A DNA stretch of 13,559 nt from assembly GCA_027012915.1 (NCBI GenBank), contig JALUYN010000294.1:1-13559 (forward strand). The letters run 5' to 3'. Positions 10,067 to 13,559 of this stretch are shown here, piece by piece. Position numbers and translations under genes: made by a program. This DNA comes from Cellvibrionaceae bacterium (GTDB lineage: Bacteria; Pseudomonadota; Gammaproteobacteria; Pseudomonadales; Cellvibrionaceae). The notes beneath the pieces are model-generated. The model saw only the letters and a program-made list of their open reading frames with translations, ran no database searches and was not told where the DNA came from. Position 1 is the stretch's first letter; each line of letters begins with the position of its first letter.

Positions 10067-10095
10067 CGGACAAACGACGTCTGTTCCCCTAGAAT
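10067..10095 (+). promoter_or_regulatory. Candidate sigma-70 promoter for gor
   Basis: CGGACA (10067-10072, 4 of 6) and TAGAAT (10090-10095, 5 of 6) are spaced by 17 bases and would start transcription near 10102, about 30 bases before the gor start codon. The position is sensible for the gor-roxA pair. I could not see a convincing OxyR or SoxR site. Consensus reading only. Confidence 0.38.
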
Positions 10096-10132
10096 GATTC
10101 CCTTCAAATAGCCGATTAATTGGAGAACCCAG

Positions 10133-11506
10133 GTGTCACAGTACGATTTTGATCTATTTGTTATTGGAGCTGGTTCTGGTGGTGTTCGTGCGAGCCGTAT
10201 GTCTGCTCAAAAAGGAGCTCGAGTCGCGGTTGCCGAGGATCGTTATATGGGGGGCACCTGTGTCAATGTCGGCTGTGTTCCCAAGAAGCTCTACGTCTAT
10301 GGCTCCCATGTGCATGAAGAAGTTAAGGGTGCTGCTGGTTTTGGCTGGAATATCCCTGAAGCTGATTTCGACTGGCCTGTATTGAGAGATAATAAAGTCA
10401 AAGAAATCAGTAGGTTGAATGGAATATATCGAAACATTCTTAATAGTGCTGAGGTTGAGTTAATTGAGGGGCGTGCGCGAATTGTCGACGCTCACACCGT
10501 TCAGGTCGGCGACAAAACCTATTCGACCGAGCGGATTCTGATTGCTACAGGTGGCTGGCCAATGGTGCCAGACATACCGGGGAAAGAGCACATCATCACC
10601 TCAAATGAGGTGTTCGATATGCCCGAATTGCCTAAGAAAGCAATAGTTCTTGGCGGCGGATATATCGCCGTTGAGTTTGCCGGCATTTTCCAGGGCTTTG
10701 GGATTGATACCAACCTGGTCTATCGCGGACCTATGTTCTTGAGAGGTTTTGACAACGAAGTGCGGGAATTTGTCAAAACTGAGCTGGACAAGAAAGGTAT
10801 ACAGCTGACCTTCAATACCAACATTGTAGCCGTCGAGAAAACTGCGGAAGGACGATTGGAAGTAGAGCTCACTGACGGTAGCAAAGAAGTTGTTGATTGC
10901 GTGCTGGCTGCTACAGGACGAGTCCCTAATATTCAAAACCTGGGCTTGGAAAATACCAATGTAGAACTCGATGACCGAGGATTTATTCGAGTTGATGATA
11001 GTTATCAGACGACGGAGCCGAGTATTTATGCTCTAGGGGATGTTATCGGTGGAATGGCATTGACGCCTGTGGCATTGGCTGAAGGTATGGTGCTGGCACA
11101 CAATCTCTATGGCGAAGGCCCCTCTAAAACACTGGACTACAGCAATATTGCCACGGCGGTGTTTTGTCAGCCAAATATCGGCACCGTAGGTTTGAGTGAA
11201 GAGCAGGCGCTGGAGCAGGGTTTCGATCTTGATGTCTATACGGCGGACTTTAAGCACATGAAGCACACCCTTAGCGGTCTTGATGAGAGAACATTTATGA
11301 AGCTCATTGTAGACCACAATACGGATAGAGTGCTTGGGTGCCACATGGTGGGGAGTGACGCAGGTGAGATCATTCAGGGTATTGCAATTGCTATGAAGGC
11401 CGGTGTTACTAAAGCAAACTTCGATGAGACCATCGGTATTCACCCTACGGCCGCTGAGGAGTTTGTGACCATGCGTGATGTTACTCGTGTGGTAAAGCCT
11501 AAATAG
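10133..11506 (+). CDS. gor: Glutathione-disulfide reductase
   Basis: Gor reduces oxidised glutathione with NADPH, keeping the cytoplasmic thiol pool reduced. The 457-residue product has the FAD motif GAGSGG (12-17), the redox-active disulfide block [13 protein letters not shown] (C43, C48) and the NADPH-binding GGGYIAVE (173-180). The two arginines that favour NADPH over NADH are present (YRG, R197; LRGFD, R203). The dimer-interface base motif HPTAAEE (H437, E442) is near the C terminus. It resembles Pseudomonas glutathione reductase more than the E. coli enzyme, for instance in [15 protein letters not shown] and RLNGIYRN. Translation starts at GTG 10133, supported by GGAG (10122-10125) 7 bases upstream. 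Related enzymes (mercuric reductase, trypanothione reductase, dihydrolipoamide dehydrogenase) fit less well because of the NVGCVPKK block and NADPH arginines. Confidence 0.95.
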   Translation: MSQYDFDLFVIGAGSGGVRASRMSAQKGARVAVAEDRYMGGTCVNVGCVPKKLYVYGSHVHEEVKGAAGFGWNIPEADFDWPVLRDNKVKEISRLNGIYRNILNSAEVELIEGRARIVDAHTVQVGDKTYSTERILIATGGWPMVPDIPGKEHIITSNEVFDMPELPKKAIVLGGGYIAVEFAGIFQGFGIDTNLVYRGPMFLRGFDNEVREFVKTELDKKGIQLTFNTNIVAVEKTAEGRLEVELTDGSKEVVDCVLAATGRVPNIQNLGLENTNVELDDRGFIRVDDSYQTTEPSIYALGDVIGGMALTPVALAEGMVLAHNLYGEGPSKTLDYSNIATAVFCQPNIGTVGLSEEQALEQGFDLDVYTADFKHMKHTLSGLDERTFMKLIVDHNTDRVLGCHMVGSDAGEIIQGIAIAMKAGVTKANFDETIGIHPTAAEEFVTMRDVTRVVKPK

Positions 11507-11557
11507 TACGCCGTGCATTCATTCATTGCTCTTGCTGCTCCCTGGGAAAAGTAGAAC

Positions 11558-12673
11558 TTGGATAATTTTGATAGCGAAAACTTTTTGCAGGAGTACTGGC
11601 AGAAAAAGCCCTGTGTTCTGCGCCGGGCTTTTTCCGATCCCTATTGGCTAGAGCCTGATGATCTGGCGGGCCTGGCCTGCGAAGAGGGCGTGGAGGCTCG
11701 AATAATCCGGGGGCTATCCGATAAGTGGTCTGTGGAGTCTGGTCCATTTCCGGAGGAGCGATTTTCTACTCTGCCTGAAACTCAGTGGACACTGTTGGTG
11801 CAGGCGGTTGATCAGTGGGTGCCCGATGTTCGTCAAATCCTGAATCACTTCTCTTTTCTGCCTAGCTGGCGTCTCGACGACATTATGGTCAGCTACGCGC
11901 CCGTGGGCGGCACCGTATCACAGCACTACGATTTCTTTGACGTCTTTCTGATACAAGGGGTGGGCAGCCGAAAATGGCAGGTCGGTGAAGTCTGCGGATC
12001 TCATAGCGAGCTGCTTTCAGATACGTCAGTACGCATCCTCAAGCGGTTTGAGGCCGTCCACGAATTCATACTGGAGCCCGGCGATGTGCTGTATATTCCG
12101 GCGAAGCACTCCCATTACGGCGTGTCTGTTGCTGACAGTATGACCTACTCGGTTGGTTTTAGGGCGCCAGGCGTGCGTGAGATTGTTGACGGAATCGCCA
12201 CCGAAGCCATGTCGTCACTCTTGGAGGATGACCGCTATATCGACACTCAAGATTCGCTGATGGCCAATACTGGCGAGATCCCGGATACCGCAGTAGAAAA
12301 GGTGCAGCGAATGCTTGTTAGTGCACTCTCTGATCAGGAAATGATCCGACGCTGGTTAGGAGGTTATGTAACGGAAAGGAAGTACTCCGACTTTGAGCTT
12401 TGCGTGTTTAATGAAGGAGATTGGCGAGAAAAAATAGCGGCTGGTGAAATTGTACTTAAGAACCCTTCGTCGCGATTCGCCTATAGTCGGCAGATTCTGT
12501 TCGCCGATGGTATTGAATACGCGACCTCACAGCAGCTGGCGCGCTGTTTGGCAGATTCCTATCCCGACGAAGCTTTGGATCTGAAGTGCTTTTTGACTGA
12601 TGAAATGGATTCCGATGCCTTGTGTAGTTTGGTAGAGGCAGGCTGTCTCATATTTGCGGATGAACAGGTGTAA
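11558..12673 (+). CDS. roxA: JmjC-family ribosomal protein L16 arginine hydroxylase RoxA (YcfD-like)
   Basis: YcfD/RoxA is an Fe(II)- and 2-oxoglutarate-dependent oxygenase that hydroxylates an arginine of ribosomal protein L16 (Arg81 in E. coli). The 371-residue product (E. coli 373) starts with FLQEYWQKKPCVLRRAF, the counterpart of FLERHWQKRPVVLKRGF. Its cupin core has the HxD iron ligands in QHYDFFDVFLIQG (H123, D125), RKWQVGE, the EPGDVLYIP strand and the distal histidine in KHSHYG (H186), then SVGFRAP. These match E. coli H125, D127 and H187. The C-terminal part is the dimerisation and winged-helix region. The start is unusual: a stop codon at 11552-11554 leaves TTG 11558 as the first usable codon, and no ATG comes before the catalytic core, so the N terminus is a few residues shorter than in relatives. 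It follows gor by 51 bp without a visible terminator and may share its transcript. Confidence 0.92.
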   Translation: MDNFDSENFLQEYWQKKPCVLRRAFSDPYWLEPDDLAGLACEEGVEARIIRGLSDKWSVESGPFPEERFSTLPETQWTLLVQAVDQWVPDVRQILNHFSFLPSWRLDDIMVSYAPVGGTVSQHYDFFDVFLIQGVGSRKWQVGEVCGSHSELLSDTSVRILKRFEAVHEFILEPGDVLYIPAKHSHYGVSVADSMTYSVGFRAPGVREIVDGIATEAMSSLLEDDRYIDTQDSLMANTGEIPDTAVEKVQRMLVSALSDQEMIRRWLGGYVTERKYSDFELCVFNEGDWREKIAAGEIVLKNPSSRFAYSRQILFADGIEYATSQQLARCLADSYPDEALDLKCFLTDEMDSDALCSLVEAGCLIFADEQV

Positions 12674-12780
12674 CTCCCTGCTTTCCAAGTCACTAACGAT
12701 GTCTCCCATATTGACGGCATATGGCTCGACATTACCCCCAATTTCTCCCGGGCCGCTCTATACTCTGTAGGCTCTTTCCT

Positions 12781-12815
12781 GTTTGAATGGGCATCTCTAT
12801 TCAAACGCTTGTTTT
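12781..12815 (+). terminator. Possible roxA terminator (AT-rich inverted repeat), alternatively part of an operator
   Basis: GTTTGAAT (12781-12788) and ATTCAAAC (12799-12806) form a perfect 8-bp inverted repeat with a 10-base centre, extendable by G-T and G-C pairs to 10 bp. A short T-rich stretch, TTGTTTT (12809-12815), follows. It lies 107 bases after the roxA stop, so it could end that transcript. The stem is poor in G and C, and the right arm overlaps the candidate fadB -35 element, so an operator role is at least as likely. Confidence 0.4.
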
Positions 12816-12818
12816 AAA
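12799..12818 (+). promoter_or_regulatory. Putative PsrA-like operator in the fadB promoter
   Basis: CAAAC-GCTT-GTTTT (12802-12815) matches the PsrA recognition pattern reported for Pseudomonas, (G/C)AAAC-N2-4-GTTT(G/C), at all but the last base. PsrA is a TetR-family repressor of fatty acid beta-oxidation genes such as fadBA, released by long-chain acyl-CoA or fatty acid. The site lies between the candidate -35 and -10 boxes of fadB. A further half-site, GTTTGAAT, lies upstream at 12781-12788. The assignment combines motif and gene context; no regulator gene is in the window. Confidence 0.5.
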
Positions 12819-12828
12819 TCGCTATACT
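12800..12828 (+). promoter_or_regulatory. Candidate sigma-70 promoter for fadB
   Basis: TTCAAA (12800-12805, 4 of 6) and TATACT (12823-12828, 5 of 6) are 17 bases apart. Transcription would start near 12835, giving a leader of about 120 bases before fadB. A second TATACT at 12759-12764 has no comparable -35 that I can see. Confidence 0.45.
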
Positions 12829-12921
12829 GGCGCGCTCCTGTGCCATACGTGGTTGGTTTTGTCAGCATAAAATCACAGTTTGGCTATAGGTTTCACACTT
12901 TAAAACGGCAATAGTTGCGCG

Positions 12922-12938
12922 CTAGGGATTTCCCCTAG
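12922..12938 (+). repeat. Hairpin just before the fadB ribosome-binding site
   Basis: CTAGGG (12922-12927) and CCCTAG (12933-12938) form a perfect 6-bp stem around ATTTC. The stem ends 7 bases before the ribosome-binding sequence AAGAGG (12946-12951). It might stabilise the fadB leader RNA or tune translation; it has no T-run and is not a terminator. Confidence 0.45.
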
Positions 12939-12957
12939 GAACTGTAAGAGGTCGAAA

Positions 12958-13559
12958 ATGATATTTAAAGGCAATGCTATTACGGTGCAAATGCTTGACG
13001 GCGGCATCGCAGAGCTTAACTTTGACTTGCAAGGCGAGTCAGTGAACAAATTTGACAGCAAGACTGTATCCGAGCTGAGTGAAGCGATCACTGCTCTGGA
13101 AAACACCAAAGATCTGAAAGGTGTACTTGCTACCAGTGGTAAAGGCGTTTTCATCGTTGGTGCCGACATCACTGAATTTGTAGAGATGTTCAAACAAGGC
13201 CCTGATGCCAAAGTTGATAACCTGAACAATGAAAACAACAACCGTTTGGAAGAGCTGAACGTTCCTGTTGTTGTTGCTATCAATGGTTTCGCTCTGGGTG
13301 GCGGTTTGGAATTCTGTCTGGCGTGTGACTACCGTGTAATGAGCACTGCAGCAAAAGTTGGTCTGCCAGAAGTTAAGCTGGGTCTGATCCCAGGTTGGGG
13401 TGGTACTGTACGTCTGCCTCGCGTAGCGGGTGCAAGCACTGCTATCGAGTGGATTGCCTCTGGCAAAGAACAAAAGCCTGCAGCAGCACTGGACGCTGGT
13501 GTGGTTGATGGCGTTGTAGCTCCTGAAGCTCTGCGCGATGCCGCTCTGCAAACTCTGCA
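12958..13559 (+). CDS. fadB: Fatty acid oxidation complex alpha subunit FadB, N-terminal part (runs off the right edge)
   Basis: FadB carries the enoyl-CoA hydratase, cis-trans isomerase and 3-hydroxyacyl-CoA dehydrogenase activities of aerobic beta-oxidation and pairs with the thiolase FadA. Only 200 codons are inside the window, covering most of the crotonase-fold hydratase domain. Visible are GIAELNFD (16-23) with SVNKFD (28-33), [10 protein letters not shown] (65-74, oxyanion loop), [12 protein letters not shown] (108-119) with E118, and [16 protein letters not shown] (135-150) with E138. These two glutamates match E. coli catalytic E119 and E139. The FadB-type SVNK and DITEF segments favour FadB over a stand-alone crotonase, but the dehydrogenase domains are not seen. 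ATG 12958 is preceded by AAGAGG at 6 bases. Codons are strongly biased to CTG, GGT, GTT, GCT and CGT, as in highly expressed genes. Confidence 0.93.
   Translation, partial: MIFKGNAITVQMLDGGIAELNFDLQGESVNKFDSKTVSELSEAITALENTKDLKGVLATSGKGVFIVGADITEFVEMFKQGPDAKVDNLNNENNNRLEELNVPVVVAINGFALGGGLEFCLACDYRVMSTAAKVGLPEVKLGLIPGWGGTVRLPRVAGASTAIEWIASGKEQKPAAALDAGVVDGVVAPEALRDAALQTL

Noticed and set aside
12559..12804. Minus-strand frame of 81 codons across the end of roxA and the intergenic region
   Set aside because: Most of it overlaps roxA in antisense, no good ribosome-binding site precedes it, and its composition looks non-coding.

Overview
The window is chromosomal DNA from a gammaproteobacterium. 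The gene string ftsK-lolA-rarA-crcB-serS-cysG beside a divergent trxB is the arrangement known from Pseudomonas and its relatives. Roughly even base composition, a Pseudomonas-like glutathione reductase and a probable flagellar sigma-28 chemoreceptor promoter suggest a motile, aerobic, probably marine member of the Pseudomonadales/Cellvibrionales. The genus is not decidable from the sequence alone. No insertion sequence, CRISPR array, tRNA, rRNA or phage gene is visible.

Layout. Positions 1-230 (minus strand) hold the N-terminal part of thioredoxin reductase (trxB), running off the left edge. After a 239-bp divergent intergenic region comes a compact plus-strand block from 470 to 7907: ftsK (DNA translocase), lolA (lipoprotein chaperone), rarA (replication-associated AAA+ ATPase), crcB (fluoride channel), serS (seryl-tRNA synthetase) and cysG (siroheme synthase). 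Gaps in this block are at most 38 bp, and lolA and rarA overlap by 4 bp. A chemoreceptor gene (8080-9699) follows behind a near-perfect sigma-28 promoter, and then a small basic protein of unknown function (9759-10013). Next come glutathione reductase (gor, 10133-11506) and a JmjC ribosomal oxygenase (roxA, 11558-12673). The right edge (from 12958) is the start of fadB, the alpha subunit of the fatty acid oxidation complex. Its promoter region carries inverted-repeat half-sites that resemble a PsrA operator.

How the genes work together. The left two thirds are housekeeping: chromosome segregation, outer membrane lipoprotein transport, replication-fork maintenance, fluoride export, translation and siroheme synthesis for sulfite/nitrite reduction. 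The chemoreceptor and the small protein look like one flagellar-regulon transcript. gor and roxA are 51 bp apart and may be co-transcribed. fadB is a separately controlled catabolic gene with codon use typical of strong expression.

No clearly new multi-gene system is evident. The points most worth a second look are the sigma-28 chemoreceptor/small-protein unit, the fadB operator architecture, and a displaced active-site aspartate in the dehydrogenase/chelatase half of CysG.
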